A stretch of DNA of 64,000 nucleotides from Lineus longissimus (GCF_910592395.1 NC_088316.1:4528001-4592000), one strand, 5' to 3'. Shown: positions 12,244 to 24,760, counted from the stretch's first letter. Notes: a model not told the origin generated them from the sequence alone. Numbers and translations are program-made.

Positions 12244-12672
12244 TCAGCATTGAAAGTTGGATTGGCTTGTTGACCAAGCCGCTTGTTTCTTAGACTTGAT
12301 CTCCATGTGCTGATTCATACCTATCTCCCGAGTGGCCTGCCTGGAATCAATGCGTTCTTCAATTGGTATATTGTTCGGGTATGGGGGGGCACGTCCATCA
12401 ATCTTGTCCCCAAGTAGACCCTCTAACGTTAATATTGCCTCACTTATGCAGTGATGTATTACACTAGGAATGAGGTGATTCTGGTAAGATCTCAGTAGAA
12501 CCACCTCACAAACCAAACCAAAGAATGAGCAATATCCTGGTGAACCAGGGATTGGCCAGGTCAGGGCGACATGTATCTCACCTATTTTGCAGAGCTTCAA
12601 GGGACTCACACTTCCGGAATATAAGAAGCTGAAATGACCTTCTGTACAAATGCTTCCTCGAGCGTCCACCAC
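12244..12672 (-). CDS. Exon-like open frame of unknown product
   Basis: A 142-codon minus-strand open stretch, one of the longest in the window. It begins at a GTG, so the start is arbitrary and only the open stretch matters. No domain is recognised. Within it AAATAG|GTGAGA at about 12588 is a strong donor, and TTGCAG|AG at about 12697 is a possible acceptor. These would define a small exon of about 110 bp read in a different phase. Either reading is possible, so the true coding frame is unresolved. It lies downstream on the same strand as the exon-like frame at 13405-13605, which would fit exons of one minus-strand gene, but nothing ties them together. Confidence 0.2.
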   Translation of the reverse strand: MVDARGSICTEGHFSFLYSGSVSPLKLCKIGEIHVALTWPIPGSPGYCSFFGLVCEVVLLRSYQNHLIPSVIHHCISEAILTLEGLLGDKIDGRAPPYPNNIPIEERIDSRQATREIGMNQHMEIKSKKQAAWSTSQSNFQC

Positions 12673-13263
12673 ATTGTACAGTGTTGTAGGCAGTTACCTC
12701 TGCAACATTCACACAACACCGTTTCACCATTTGAACTCAAATACTTCATCCTACATCAAAAACTCAATTCATGCAAAAATCTCACAAAGATTTAAAGAGG
12801 CACATCTTGGGTTTAATTAATTGCATCGAAAAGGAAGTCACCCAGAAAGTTAAGATTTGATGTCGGTTGAGGCAGAATAACTTGTGACATTATCACCCCA
12901 AAACATCATCGCAGAGTCTTGATAACGGCATGGATTACAACATGCACTGTAAATCCATTAGGAAAGAACAATGTGAAATTTATTCTTTACCAAAATCAAT
13001 CACTCTTCCTTTGAAGTATCTTATATCAGGAGCAGTTCCCTGCAAATGAGCAGTTTTTGTTGCTATGAATTGCGATCATGTTTGCATACAACAAAAATCA
13101 CTCATTTGCAAAGGTTACTGCAAGTGCCTGACAAGAAAACTGTGATTGCAGTGGCCAACAAACCATATCAGTGACAAAAAGAACAAGTTTTCTCTGCAGG
13201 GGTGTGTACCATTTTCATGGCAACGACCACCAAAGTAAAAAAAAGCCTTTAAGACCACCCCAT

Positions 13264-13280
13264 CCCCCCCCCCCCCCCCC
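13264..13280. repeat. Poly-C run
   Basis: A 17-base C tract flanked by further C-rich sequence. Proline-rich translations across it are artefacts. Confidence 0.85.
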
Positions 13281-13404
13281 GCCCCATACATGTAGCTCCT
13301 GCCTATACTCCTTTAAAGAAGTGATTCTTTTACTTTATAGAATGATTGAATTTTCTTGATTTTTATGGGCTTGGCATGCAAAGAACTGCAAGCAAAGAAA
13401 ATTT

Positions 13405-13605
13405 CTAAGACATGTCTGATTGACAATGTTTCTTATCAAACAGGCCCAAGGTGGCTTTGAACGTATCTACATCTAATGAGTATATCTCAATCCCCTTTCT
13501 ATTCCAGCTGAGCCAAACCTTTGAATCCCTCTGGGGCTGTACAACAACGAACTTCCAGGCATCCTTTACCACAAACATATTTTTATGACCACTGCCAACA
13601 AGCAT
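13405..13605 (-). CDS. Exon-like frame resembling a beta-propeller blade
   Basis: A 66-codon minus-strand frame ending in TAG. The central peptide KVWLSWNRKGIEIYSLD has the pattern VW-(small)-x3-5-G-[IL]-x-[IV]-[YF] typical of WD40-type or RhoGEF/LRRK-type propeller blades. It is preceded by another strand-rich segment (NMFVVKDAWKFVVVQP). GTTGGCAG|TGG near 13587 is a plausible acceptor, giving an exon that starts at about 13586. Upstream (13645-13745) the same frame is again open and coding-like before two stops near 13622-13640, which could be an intron or decay. The family assignment is an inference from pattern only. It may be a pseudogene fragment. Confidence 0.3.
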   Translation of the reverse strand: MLVGSGHKNMFVVKDAWKFVVVQPQRDSKVWLSWNRKGIEIYSLDVDTFKATLGLFDKKHCQSDMS

Positions 13606-13779
13606 GACAAGTGGTCACTGAAGAGGATGCATCTAACAATCTTCATCATGTAATGGATCCTTTGAAGAAGGCATATCACCATTAATGACATGTTGGCACA
13701 GCTCTTTTTGACAAATTGTAGCATAAAGACATCGATCAGTGTCAAGGAATAAAAGTCAACAATTTTTTAAAATTATATT

Positions 13780-13965
13780 ACCACACAAACTGCATCTGTA
13801 TTTGTTGTTATAAGAAGTTTATGCTTAAAATATTCATATTACCACAAAATGCATCTGTATTTTTTGTTATGAGAGTTTTTGTTTAAAGTTGCAATGTTTC
13901 TTATTCATATCACCACACAAACTGCATCTGTATTTTTTATTATGAGGAGATTATGTTTAGTGCCA
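13780..13965. repeat. Tandem repeat, unit 61-71 bp, 3 copies
   Basis: ACCACACAAACTGCATCTG followed by TATTTTTTGTTATGAG and a T-rich spacer begins at 13780, 13841 and 13912. Confidence 0.8.
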
Positions 13966-14494
13966 AGACAGAAATAACACCAAATCAATAAAAATTTGAA
14001 GTTTGCACCCACATTTGTCATCAATACAAGCTGTTGCATAGAAAAGGGATAAAACTGCAATTATCAGGAAAGATCAATCATGGTTATAACTTCATCCTTG
14101 CTGACATGAACCCAAACTTGTCAAATAGGAACGATCTAGGTATCATCGTAGTCAATAAGTCATCTCACCTTTTTATCAGAAATCACATTCAACAAGTCAT
14201 AACATCCCTGAGATAAACGATCCCGTCAGTAACGATATGGCAGTTATGTGCCGCTTTATGATAGCAATCAGAAGCAGCCAATCAGCAAACTACGCAGTTA
14301 TGCCATCTTTTTTGCGTACGGGACCGTTCGAGTTGCAAGGTGATGTGGAGAAGGGCGATATTTCACCCCACATGTCAGCGAGGGCAATTATGGAGGGTTC
14401 AGACTGTCAAGAGTCGTATAGTGTATCATTCTTGCTATCAAGACCATTTTTCGGAAATTGTGGCAGAGCAGACCAAAAATACCATGTACTTTAA

Positions 14495-14682
14495 TACAGT
14501 GGAACCTCCCTTAGTGGGCACCTCTCTATCAAGGACAACCTCTCTATCAAGGACACTAGTTTTGGTCCCAAAGTGGTTGTTTCCATTCAATTTGACCTCT
14601 CTATTCAGAACACCTCTCTATTAAGGACAGCACTTGTCAGTCCCGAGGGTGCCCTTAACAGAGAGGTTATATTGTATTGCCT
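14495..14682. repeat. Dispersed repeat family, copy A
   Basis: Begins ACAGTGGAACCTCCCTTA and contains five direct repeats of a CCTCTCTATYAAGGACA word plus TTTTGGTCCCAAAGTGG. It ends GAGAGGTTATATTGTATTG. Other copies are at 24619-24760, 41288-41412 and 61439-61515. The internal subrepeats, lack of coding capacity and several copies in 64 kb mark an abundant dispersed element of unknown class. Confidence 0.75.
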
Positions 14683-17670
14683 TACCCTGCCATTCTACGT
14701 TTTCTTATCCTTCTTCAGAGTTTACTCTGCACTTTAAGGTGTTATTCTCAAAGCAATACTTCTCCAAGTTGGAATTAGTGTTTTTCATGAGCCACTATGG
14801 TTAGGCACCAATTGGGTACATTGGCCCAGTAACTCGGTCTTTGGCAGTGTCCTTTGCAAGCTACTCATGTTTCGCACTAGATGGGGCCTTTTGAATGCCC
14901 TGGCACAGACAAACCTGGGTCTTATGTCTGATTCAAAGGACAGAGGACCCATAAAGCATGAATAGTTTTGATGTACATGTACTGTGAAATTGGAGAGACC
15001 CCTACTGGCATACCTTGTGTAACTTAATCAGACCTACCTTGCTCTAGTCTATAATCTCCCTTTAAGTGATAGTGGTTTGCCATGCTTCTCTCTAAACTGA
15101 TTGAACAGTTCAACCAATCACTTCACCATTTGGTTTAGTGGAGTCCAGCAGCTGCAGATGAGTTATCAAACCCTCTGCCAAGTTCCATTAAATATTGGTA
15201 AACAGATTTGTAATCTGACGGAAATTCGTATTAGTCAAAATCAATGTGCAATCTCAGATTTATGATTGTTCTAATATAATCCTCCAATGTCCATTTGAGG
15301 TGTTATTGTCAAAGATTTCAGGGTGAGTCAAGCTCCATAGTTGACAAAGGTTCAACATTGGTCATTCGGAGATTGAGATTGTTTCAGCTTTGTAGGTATA
15401 CTGCTGCATGGTGGGGAGCACAAATGTCTTTGAAACACGAAGCAAGGAAAACCAAAAATCTTGTTAAAGTGAACTTTTTTCATTATTGTGTTTGTGACTT
15501 CGTCCCCAAAAGACCACTTTAGGATGAATGGAAATTACAATCAAACACTATGGAAGCTCAGTGATGATGATTGTTGTCACTGTAAACTGCCAAATTTTCA
15601 CAATCTTTTTTATATTGTGGTAATTCGTATTCCGCCAAAATAAAATGGTGCAGAAATTTGGTGATTTGCAGTATGTGTATTCATCACAAAAGGGTCACTC
15701 CTTTTCACAAGGCCTACTTTTGAAAAAGGAATTATGTGGTACTACTTTTTTTACAGTCAAGGAAAATGTGCCTTTGTGGAAAATCTTCATGGGGGGGGGG
15801 GGGATAAGGACTCCAAATGCAATTCCAGCCATTTTGTTACAACAACAAGTTATTCCTACTTGAAATTCCGGAATAGTACGCCAAACTCCCCAAGAAAAAT
15901 AAGAAGACTGCAGAAGTCACAAGCTTTTTCAGTTACCCTAGTATGTAATGACAACCCAGCTGGAAGCCACAAACTTTTACCAACTCCATAATATGGTAAT
16001 GTGGTCTTACCAACTTGTATGTCTTTCTTACAAGATCACGAAGCCAGCTGATCCAATAACCAATAAGATGTTTTTCTTACATACGGTTGACATGCAACTG
16101 GCATCAGCCGGAAAGCTACTTTTTCCTGATAACTGTTCTTATGCCTGTAGGGGAAGATTGCAACACGGCTAACGATATCTATCAAAATAGGACATAATGT
16201 CACATGCTGAAAAACGTTCAGATCAGTCAGAAAGAAGAAAAGTCTCTGATTGGTAGGAGATATCTTAAGTCAGCTGTATCAACTTGATGAAGTATAATGG
16301 TCTTATGTTGTTTCTTTTAGAGGTTCTTGCTCGTCAGAAGCATCTTTTTGGTATATTTGCAGAGATCCAAAAGATTCATCTGCTAATTGGTATGGATAAT
16401 TTGAGGAAGTTCTTTTATCACAAGCAGATTGTCTGTGTCAAAATCAAAGTTCACAGTAATCGCTGTGTTTGAAATTCTAGTGTTTATCATAACATTTGGT
16501 TATGTAAATAACAAATGAGAAGGGACTTGAAACATTCTATGCAAATGCCAGATGGTCTGTACCCTCTTTGAAGAATACAATGCTTTAAAACTGCTACAAC
16601 TATTATCAACAAGACAAAGCTATAAATCAAATCACACTTATTATCATAACTGAGTATTTTAAACTCAACTGTCATCATTGAGCACAAATGCCAATTATTC
16701 AATGCCAAGTCCACAGATGGTGTTCTCCCTGAGGGGAGGACTTCACCACAACACTTAAACCAAACCACAGCGAAAAATCAAATTCTAACTATTATCACAA
16801 CTCTATATTTTGAATACAATCATAATCCACAAACATAGCTTTGGTTGAAGTTTTGTTGCAATGTCTCGGGGCTGTCTATGACCCATTGTTAGATTAGCGC
16901 CATGTTCATATAATATTAAAGGGGGCATGACTAAGTAAGGAAATGGTTATTGCCAACAATTGATCCTGGAAATAAGAGCTACCAGCTTCATTTTCTGTTG
17001 TCTAGGATGTCGTTGCATTGACGTAGCCTGGGGACAATGGTTTTGCCCGAGGCGGGTGCGTGGCACAGATTGGATGATGCATTTCCGTGGTTGTATGCTT
17101 ACCAGCCAGTCAGGACATGTAAAGAGACAGTCACACTCGGAAGAATCAGTTCCCCAACTGACCAAGAATCATATCTTACTCTTGTTTACTCAAGGTAGGC
17201 CTCGAACTTACCGAGCAGCCTGCCCTTGCTAGTGCCTCAAAAAATGTGTGCATCAGAAGAAAACTGGCCAAAATGTGCGCTCATTGGCTCACTGGTCAGA
17301 AATGCTCAGGTTGTAGCGATGAGTAACCCATCTAAGTTCTACTGACCAGACTCAGGATAGACCGGTAATAAAGTCTCAATCAATCTAAATGAATTCAACT
17401 TATGTCGAAGGATATTACGAACATAGGGCAGTTGTTTACCAAGTAAACTTCACAAGCAGACATTTAGTTCTAACATGGCACTGCCATATTAATCCTCTTA
17501 AATCCCAGTCTGGAGCAGATTTACCATCCTTCCCTAATGAGCTACTAGTAAAGACAACTTAGTAAATCGGTTAAATTATCTCAGCTTCTGGTTTCACCTT
17601 ACACAAATGTCTGGAGACACCACACCGATTCAGACAATGGGTCGACCGCCCCCCTAGAGAATTCGTGTAA
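14683..17670. other. Intergenic DNA, no supported gene
   Basis: Contains a G12 run at 15791-15802 and scattered short frames. The 16947-17232 segment is CpG-richer and open on both strands for 70-90 codons, but shows no domain or clear splice pair. No RNA gene is seen. Confidence 0.35.
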
Positions 17671-18051
17671 ATACTACGACTTAAAGAGCTACGGGGAAGT
17701 TCACGATGGGTTCATTCATTGATGGATGCTGAGGATGTCATGCAGGATGTCAGCCCACAGGTGCTCTTGGCCGCACTGAGCTTCCTTGCTGCCGATGATA
17801 AGACAATGGGCGCAGCCATTCGGCCGTTATCGCAGGTGAAGTGGAGGGATTACACCTCGCGTTCCAGAATGATGCGATCGTAGGTTGATAGCTCTTGTGA
17901 TGGCCGTGCTAATGGCTCTTGTACAATGGGTTCTAATAGCTCCTGGGAAGATGATGATGGCGATAACAGAGCAGCGTCTAATAACCCAGGCACTCATCTA
18001 GGATTGCTGTTAATGAATTCTCTAACTTGTCTTGGTCAGAAATGTAATTAG
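17671..18051 (+). pseudogene. Coding-like frame with one internal stop (or exon pair)
   Basis: One plus-strand frame stays open from 17671 to the TAG at 18049-18051 except for a single TAG at 17881-17883: 126 codons with one stop. The first part from ATG 17722 reads like real protein (MDAEDVMQDVSPQVLLAAL). The second part is hydrophilic and acidic (NSSWEDDDGDN). A strong donor CAG|GTGAAG at 17834/17835 and the TAG itself as an acceptor would be in phase 0, but would give an intron of only about 49 bp, too short for a typical animal. Codon choice is GC- and CpG-rich compared with the flanks. The opposite strand is also coding-like (see next entry), so the real coding strand is uncertain. No family is recognised. 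Confidence 0.35.
17850..17993 (-). CDS. Alternative minus-strand terminal-exon candidate
   Basis: This 47-codon stop-bounded frame overlaps the plus-strand frame above. Its composition is strikingly protein-like: a serine run followed by LLEPIVQEPLARPSQEL, ending with RIILEREV and TAA at 17852-17850. It has no ATG, so it would be an internal or last exon. A weak acceptor is possible around 17992. Only one of the two overlapping frames is likely to be genuine, and neither matches a family I can name. Confidence 0.25.
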   Translation of the reverse strand: MPGLLDAALLSPSSSSQELLEPIVQEPLARPSQELSTYDRIILEREV

Positions 18052-21000
18052 GTGAATCAGATAGAGACAGGCAGCTGGACATTAGTGGTCAGCATGAAGG
18101 AGGTGATTTTTAAGGAGGGAAATGAACACCTTCCTGGGTTCGGCATCACTGTTGTGGTGGAACAATGCACGCATTGGCAGAATATGCCATTAAAGGAGTA
18201 GGCAGATTATCCCTTCAAAATGTTTGTTCTTCTACTATTTCATTAGTGTCCATTCATAAACCATTTTTCTGAAAGTGTTGTACGTTTTTCAATTTTGTTT
18301 CAATTCTTTCGCACACACATCTCCTGGTGCAGAGATCATTTCAAGCCACCCGAGGTTAGACTTAGTATCACTCCGATAGCCAGATGCATACAAAACATTT
18401 ACAAATGGGCTATAGCCTACAATACCAGTCATGAAATCGTGTTATGTTCAAATGTCAAATTAAAACCTTTAAAAAATGTACAAAAGCATGTTGTGCAGGT
18501 TGAATTCAAAACTCGCAGCTGGATGTCCCAATTACTGGTTAAATTTGACTCAAACGATTCAGAAACTGCTCATATTCTCACCATTAGATCCAAGCTCCGG
18601 GCATTTCTTGACTTATGATCCAGCTCCGGGCAGTTTGTGATCAGGTGTGCGTGCAGTGCGATTCCCCACAGTCACCTAATCAGCCTCTTCATTAGCCCGG
18701 TCAGTCATGGTAGGTGGTGGAGTGTAACATTGCATTTGAGTTCTCCAAAGCTGGATGGATATTCCAGGACTGTAAGTTGCTGAGTATTTGCACTTTTTAT
18801 TTTCACGATTCAAGAAAATTTCTGAATTTAATTTGGAGGATTACAAATTTCTTTCGTTTTTCCAATTTTTTCATGATTTCAATATCACGAAAGAACATGA
18901 GCAAGGTTATTTTTCATAGACATGGACTCTCATCATCAAAGAGTGCTTGCCTCTTATCCATAGACATTTAACCAGAACATACTAATAGGACAACATCGTC
19001 ATTGCAAACATTATCGAATTCGACTTCAAATGAAATTTGAAGAGACAGCTGAGAGTGATACCAGCAAGAACAGCCTAACTAGCACGAGAAAGAAAACTGT
19101 CTTGAATTTCATAAACCATTCTCTCAAATGACAATAGTCAGAAATCCTGACAAATTGGAGGTATCACAACCTCAAGTGCCAGTGGCAAGACAGGGAATGA
19201 CTCACTTAAATGGAATTGATATGGTCTAATCTGTTTAATCACGACTGGGCTAGTTTTAAAACAAAATTGAGACCATCCAATGCGATTGCAATGATTTGGA
19301 TAACTGTATTACTGGATACGGAATTCTGATTGCATGGCCGAGATCGTAATTGTAGGGTCCGATGATGACAATGACAATGGAGGTGACATAATTATCAGTT
19401 CAGCCTCAACACTGATGAACCAGAAAATGAAGTTTAAACTTAGTCACTTGAATGTAGACGGTCGTGTCTTAGGGCGGTTTTTATTTATATCACTGGTGCT
19501 TAGGCTACAGCATTTGTAAGGAATTCACGAGACACTATGATAGTCACCACTTGAAGTCAGTTTTATCTTGGGTCACATACTCGTACATGTCTTAGAAATA
19601 AATATTTTTGAGCTTTTAAGAAACATTTTAAGGTTTCTTGGCCAACACAAATATGCAACCCGTAGAGGTTTTTCGATAAAATGAAAACCCAAAATGATTT
19701 ATGAGATTCAGAAAAACCTCAAAGGGGTTTTCACGTTGCTAAAAAACCTCTACTTGGTGCATGTCAGATAGTAAATCTCTGACATGAAGCTAACCCTCAA
19801 AGATAACACAGTTTTTTTCTAAGTTTATCATCACTGACCTACTTAAAAATGAAAATTATCGTGCAAATCAAATTATTCGAAACATGAAATTAGATCTGAA
19901 CTTAGTCACTCGCCAACCTGATTAACTTGGCTCCCTCATTTCATTATCTCATAACACAACCTAGTCAACGTGCACAGATCGATAAAAACAACAAAACCAT
20001 TTTTGAAATTGAGATTCAGTTAGGTAATCAATTGAGCAGGGAACAAAAAACCTTCAAAATCTAGATTCTCCAGATAAACCTGGATGTAAGTTATGATTTT
20101 TTCTTTTGTTACCACATGGGACCCGACTTCTGAAAATTATTATCTCTGTTGGAAGATTTTGAGCAATGCATGTATAGCCTGATGTTGAGTTTACAACTTG
20201 TTAATTTGGTCGGAAGCGGAAATGGTTATCAGTAGCCCTACTTTCTACATGATCTATGTACTTCAATGTCTTTATTGTTACATTAAGCCAAGCTGTCAAT
20301 TGCATTGTTAAAGCTCAAACAAAATGCCTTTTTCAACTAACATTGCCTAACTGGCAATATCGTTTCAAAAGTTCCAAAATAGTAGATCGTGACTATTCAT
20401 CTCATACAGCCGTGCAATAAATAATAACGAAGATATGAGCAAAAAACTTTTAAAAAGTAAAAGTCACACAAATCGTTATGTCAGTCATACTTTCATGCAT
20501 CACAGAGAATGCCGTCATTCTGTGATGGTCTACAAAATTTATCAAGTTCTTTCATTCTTGACAGGAAAAAAACAGCACCAATTATTAGCATTTCAACAGA
20601 CTAAGAATTTGCAAAAGGCTTAAAAATAAAAATGCCGCAAAAAACAATGGTATTAAATCTTAAGTGGAATCCTAGAGAAAATTTGTAGAAAATTTGAGAG
20701 AAAAAGTCCTTTTTTCTTTGAACGTCAAACAGAAACCCAACAATGATTGCGAGTCCCATTTCTTTGGCGCCACACAAAAGAAATCGATTCTTTTCTAACC
20801 AAGGATTTAAAACCGTTTCAAATATTCCAAAGTGCTCCTGGAGAAAACGTGGCATTTGAAATTTAAGCCGAATAAACCTGAAATAAAACAAACCTAATGA
20901 TTAAATCCTGCTCAACATCAATACGTCTTCCCATGCTCAATATCGTTGAAAAAGGTATCATTTTCAAAGTGATTTCTTTTGTCGTCTGCTAAGAAAGTCC

Positions 21001-21110
21001 AAGATCTGCTTTTAGTCGGAATGTTATCAAAGCGATTTTCTCCCACTTTTTCTTATTTTGCTTTCGAAACCCATTTCTGTTGGTGTGGGAATGCAGCGTG
21101 ACTCTCTGTA
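18052..21110. other. Intergenic DNA; one local hairpin
   Basis: No supported gene. At 19661-19753 GTAGAGGTTTTT pairs with AAAAAACCTCTAC, with an internal GAAAAACCTC partner. Immediately after, CATGTCAGA/TCTGACATG pair at about 19768-19796. These small inverted repeats may be the remains of a foldback element. The 18295-18618 plus frame (107 codons) has no recognisable domain. Confidence 0.35.
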
Positions 21111-21248
21111 AGGAGCGTAGCTAGTTCTCTGGTGTGGGGTGTGGCGGAGGGGGGGGGCACAATGACTCCCATTGAAATTTTTGGCCCAAACCACCTTTTT
21201 GGTCAATTGTTACTTCTGGAAGGGAATTTTCACCTAGCTACGCCCCTG
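21111..21248. mobile_element. Short TIR element with GGGCGTAGCTAG-type ends
   Basis: The left end AGGAGCGTAGCTAG is inverted at the right end as CTAGCTACGCCCCTG (14-15 bp, two mismatches). The 138-bp interior is non-coding and G-rich (a GAGGGGGGGGG tract). Short elements with GGGGCGTAGC-type ends are common in animal genomes, and this looks like one. Confidence 0.6.
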
Positions 21249-21510
21249 TCTTTCCACAGAAAACTTCGAACTGTGAAGTAAGTATATCTGCTCATTATCA
21301 TTTGGCAATTGACTAAATATGACCTTTACTGCCAAAGTTATGGTCAATGCATAACAATTGAAATTTCTAAGCTTTTTCAGTTTGCGAAAGGAAAAGGCTT
21401 GTGAAAATTTCCCGGTTCAACAAATAGGTTTAGGGAAGCCAGTTTTGATGGAAATACAGAAGAAACGACCTTTATACATCACATAATACTTGAGGGAGAA
21501 ATTTACATTC

Positions 21511-21960
21511 AGTTACATGTACAATGTAAGGTGGAAAAGATCCCTTTAAACTGAAGAGTCAAGTTTTCTCTTGGTTTTTTTAATTAGATTTCAAACTGAC
21601 ATCTGTTTTTAAAGAGATTTATCTGAGCAATTTTTGAAAATGCTGAATGTAAAGGTTACAGATCCATGATTTACAGGGACACAAAACCACCCAAATCTAA
21701 CAAGTAAATAGAGTTACATTTAGTAAGGCGGAAAAGATTTTAATTGAACAGATAAGTTTATTCTCTCCCTCAATGGATTTTTCAAATTATATTTGAACTG
21801 ATTTATGTTTTTAAAGAAATTTAACTAAAGTATATTTGGATGTATAGGTCATTAGCCATGTTAGCACTACTTCCATCAGAGTTTTAACTACAATACAGGG
21901 ACACCAAGTCACCCAAATCTCATTAATCAAGTAATGTAAAGTTACCATTTAGACAATGAC
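21511..21960. repeat. Tandem duplication, unit about 200-228 bp
   Basis: AGTTACAT...GTAAGGYGGAAAAGAT, TTTTTAAAGARATTTA, ACAGGGACAC and CCCAAATCT occur in the same order in two copies starting at 21511 and 21712. A third start is near 21940. Confidence 0.7.
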
Positions 21961-22599
21961 CACCATCTTCAAAAGTAATTTATCACAAATTAATGATTTC
22001 CTAACTACTCCTGTGCTAGCGAATTATCGCAGCATCTCTGAGACAAAGAAACCGCCGAATCGGCAGTGTCCAAGGAACCCAATGACCAAGCGTAATCAAG
22101 TACGCAGTGATTACCATATGAAGGAAGGACTCAGGTAATCTGACGGACTCGGCTAATTTCCTGCTCAGAACCAAGAACAAATCTACAAATGTTTGAAAGT
22201 TTTTTCATGAGAAATTCGATAACTCTTTTGTAAATATGAAAACATGATGGCCAATAAAGAACATGAAGGTGGGCGGTAAATGGAGCAGAAGACATTGCTG
22301 TCAGTGTAATGTGAGATGGGATGAATGTTATTATGACAGACCTGTTACCTGATCAGCTGTTTGATGCTTACAACCCAATAACAATGAACATCCCTTAATT
22401 CACGTACTGTTATGCATAACTTGAATTTTCCTTTATTTGGTTGGCCTATACCAAATTATGGATCTTGCGATCAAATTACCTGAGGGTATATCAAATAATC
22501 TCGATTGTTTTGTGTATGTAGCATGTAACATTTAGTGCAACCTGTGTGATTTATATCAACACAGAGCATTTGGTTATTTGTAGCTCACACGAATCATAA

Positions 22600-22624
22600 G
22601 GGATGTCAATTGTGACTTGGACTG
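22600..22624. repeat. Solo terminus of the 5511-5726 MITE family
   Basis: GGGATGTCAATTGTGACTTG continuing into GACTG matches the right terminus of the element at 5511-5726. I do not see the opposite end nearby, so this is a truncated copy. Confidence 0.55.
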
Positions 22625-24618
22625 CACATGTACCAAAACCAACAGAAAGAAGGACAGCATTGGACTTCCAATCCATATAATTCTGCTTTAAAGAATGACA
22701 GCAACTTTCAGTTTTTTTACTTTTCACTTTTTCATGCAAAAATGGGTTCCTTAGCTGCACTGCTCCAAACAGGATTATTTAAAAAAAATTAGGCTGCTAA
22801 AAGTAATTCACTAGAACAGAAAGTAATTGTCGGCCAACTGAAATTTGCACGCCAAGTCCAAAACCATCTCTCAACACTAACCAAAAGTCAGTATTCGAGA
22901 TCAGCATTTGTGTTGATGCTACTTGTGGCGCTGTATGGTGATGAGTAGGCACATTATCCTCCTGGCAATCTAAATCCCACACCAAAGTTGACCCTTCAAG
23001 AAAGTAAAATAATATAATATTAAGTTGTGCAGCAACGTTGAATAGAGAGAAAAAATTGTGGGGCTTTGAAAGAGTACTTTTCTTATGACATTGAAAAGGT
23101 CAAGAACGAAATGTTGAGGTCTGCAATAAGTCACTAAGCAGACATAACCAACATCCCACTGCCTAAGTATTCCACCCAAGCGGCCGAATATTGGCATTTC
23201 AGTCCAGTGATTGATGGCCAAGCAAAACGGCCTGCCACAGCTACCTTCCTTAACGACTCATTTTCATTGGCAGTCGCTGATTAACTCCAAGCACTCCTGA
23301 ATACTAATTGCATTGTTCGTCGGCCCTAAACTTGAAAAGTGGGAATTACCGAGCATAGTAAAGGGATAACTCCGACAATGTCAAAAACACATTTAAATCC
23401 CCCTGTCATGTGCCTTTAAGTTTCACGCATCAAACCTAGATGCGTATGATCGTCACGATATGAAAATAATCCTCACCTAATTATTCGGGATTAAGTTTTT
23501 GTCATGTGGTATTAAAATTTACTAATACATCACAATTGCTTATCAAACACAGCTCACCAACCTATTCAGTGGATAAGAATGCCAATAAATTTAAAGCTTG
23601 ACACAATACATGTTGTTAACTTTTTTATAATATCAGAACATCTGATTATTTCGCTTCATGGCTGTCACAAAACAACTGGTATAACACACTGTAGCCAGTT
23701 GGAGAGGAGTCTAGGAACGACACGTAGTAAAGCGTTTTTCTGTTTTGGCATTTTTGGAAGAACAGAAGTGTATTGCTGGGACAATCGGTCAAATAGGATT
23801 GGGTCCTGACCAGAAATTGTCCTTACACCTGCACTAACACTGCACAGATTTACTGAAATCAGGTTCTACCAATAGCTTCTTCTAATAAACTTCAATTAGA
23901 CCCCAGAAAGGATTATTCTCTGAATGTTTCGTACAACACTGCTCACCCCACTAATCACATTATCTAACGATTCTGGACATTGTCCGATCAACTTGATATT
24001 CCGACCAGGTATAACCAAGCGGTTTCCCCATCTTCCACATTTAATTCATCTCTGATTGGCAGATCAATGCAGCCGTCCAGATGGCAGCCAAATAACCTGC
24101 CTCCCCATCAAGACCAATCAAATTAAAATTGCATAATTACACGATAATGCCTCATTTTCTTGTTTTATCCCAGTGTGCACTCAGGTTAATGAAAAGCCAC
24201 CTCGGCCAAGACCCGTATCGTTGTTAGACCGTTTCAGCAGAACGAGATTGTTCTTCGGATTTTCACCAATTTGAACACAACTAATTAGTGTCACAGTATT
24301 TGTTAACGAGGTCGAATTGAGGTGTCATCAGTTTGGAAAATCTGAATCTTACCGAAAGCTGAATAGAATTGTAATGAGAACCAGGCCTTTCAATCATGTT
24401 TGTTGGGCAACACACTACTGTAAACAGACAGACTACTGTTTTTTTCACTTTTGCGAATAACCTCATGAAAACAAATTTCGATTGGGAAGAAGAAATTTTG
24501 TAATTCACACAAATAAGCATTGTGAACATTTCCTTCTTTCAAAAGAGGTGTGAATATTTGCTGAATGCCAAATGATCCAGATTTCCTGAGCATTGGACAT
24601 GTTGGAAGGGTTACACAG
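22625..24618. other. Intergenic DNA, some conserved-element-like patches
   Basis: No supported gene. Stretches at about 23440-23540 and 24090-24260 contain several TAATTA/ATTA words with CpGs and little repeat structure. This is what non-coding regulatory elements often look like, but no conservation can be tested here. Confidence 0.25.
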
Positions 24619-24760
24619 CTAGCCTCTCTATTAACGGACCTACTTGGGACTAAAAGATGCTGTAGAGAGGTGTCGTGATTACAGAGGTCAAATGGTATAG
24701 AAACAACCTATTTGGGACCAAATTCAATGTCCAAAAGAGGTGTGCTGATTGCAAAGGTCA
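24619..24760. repeat. Dispersed repeat family, copy B
   Basis: Contains AGCCTCTCTATTAACGGAC, TAGAGAGGTGTC, ACAGAGGTCAAATGG and CAACCTATTTGGGACCAAATT, the same word set as copy A at 14495-14682, but diverged and partly rearranged. Confidence 0.6.

Noticed and set aside
14340-14624. 94-codon plus-strand frame as a gene
   Set aside because: Its second half translates the dispersed repeat at 14495-14682, giving repeated SLSRTTSLSRT-like peptide.
16947-17232. Overlapping frames on both strands as an exon
   Set aside because: CpG-richer than average, but neither frame has protein-like composition over more than a few residues, and there is no splice pair.
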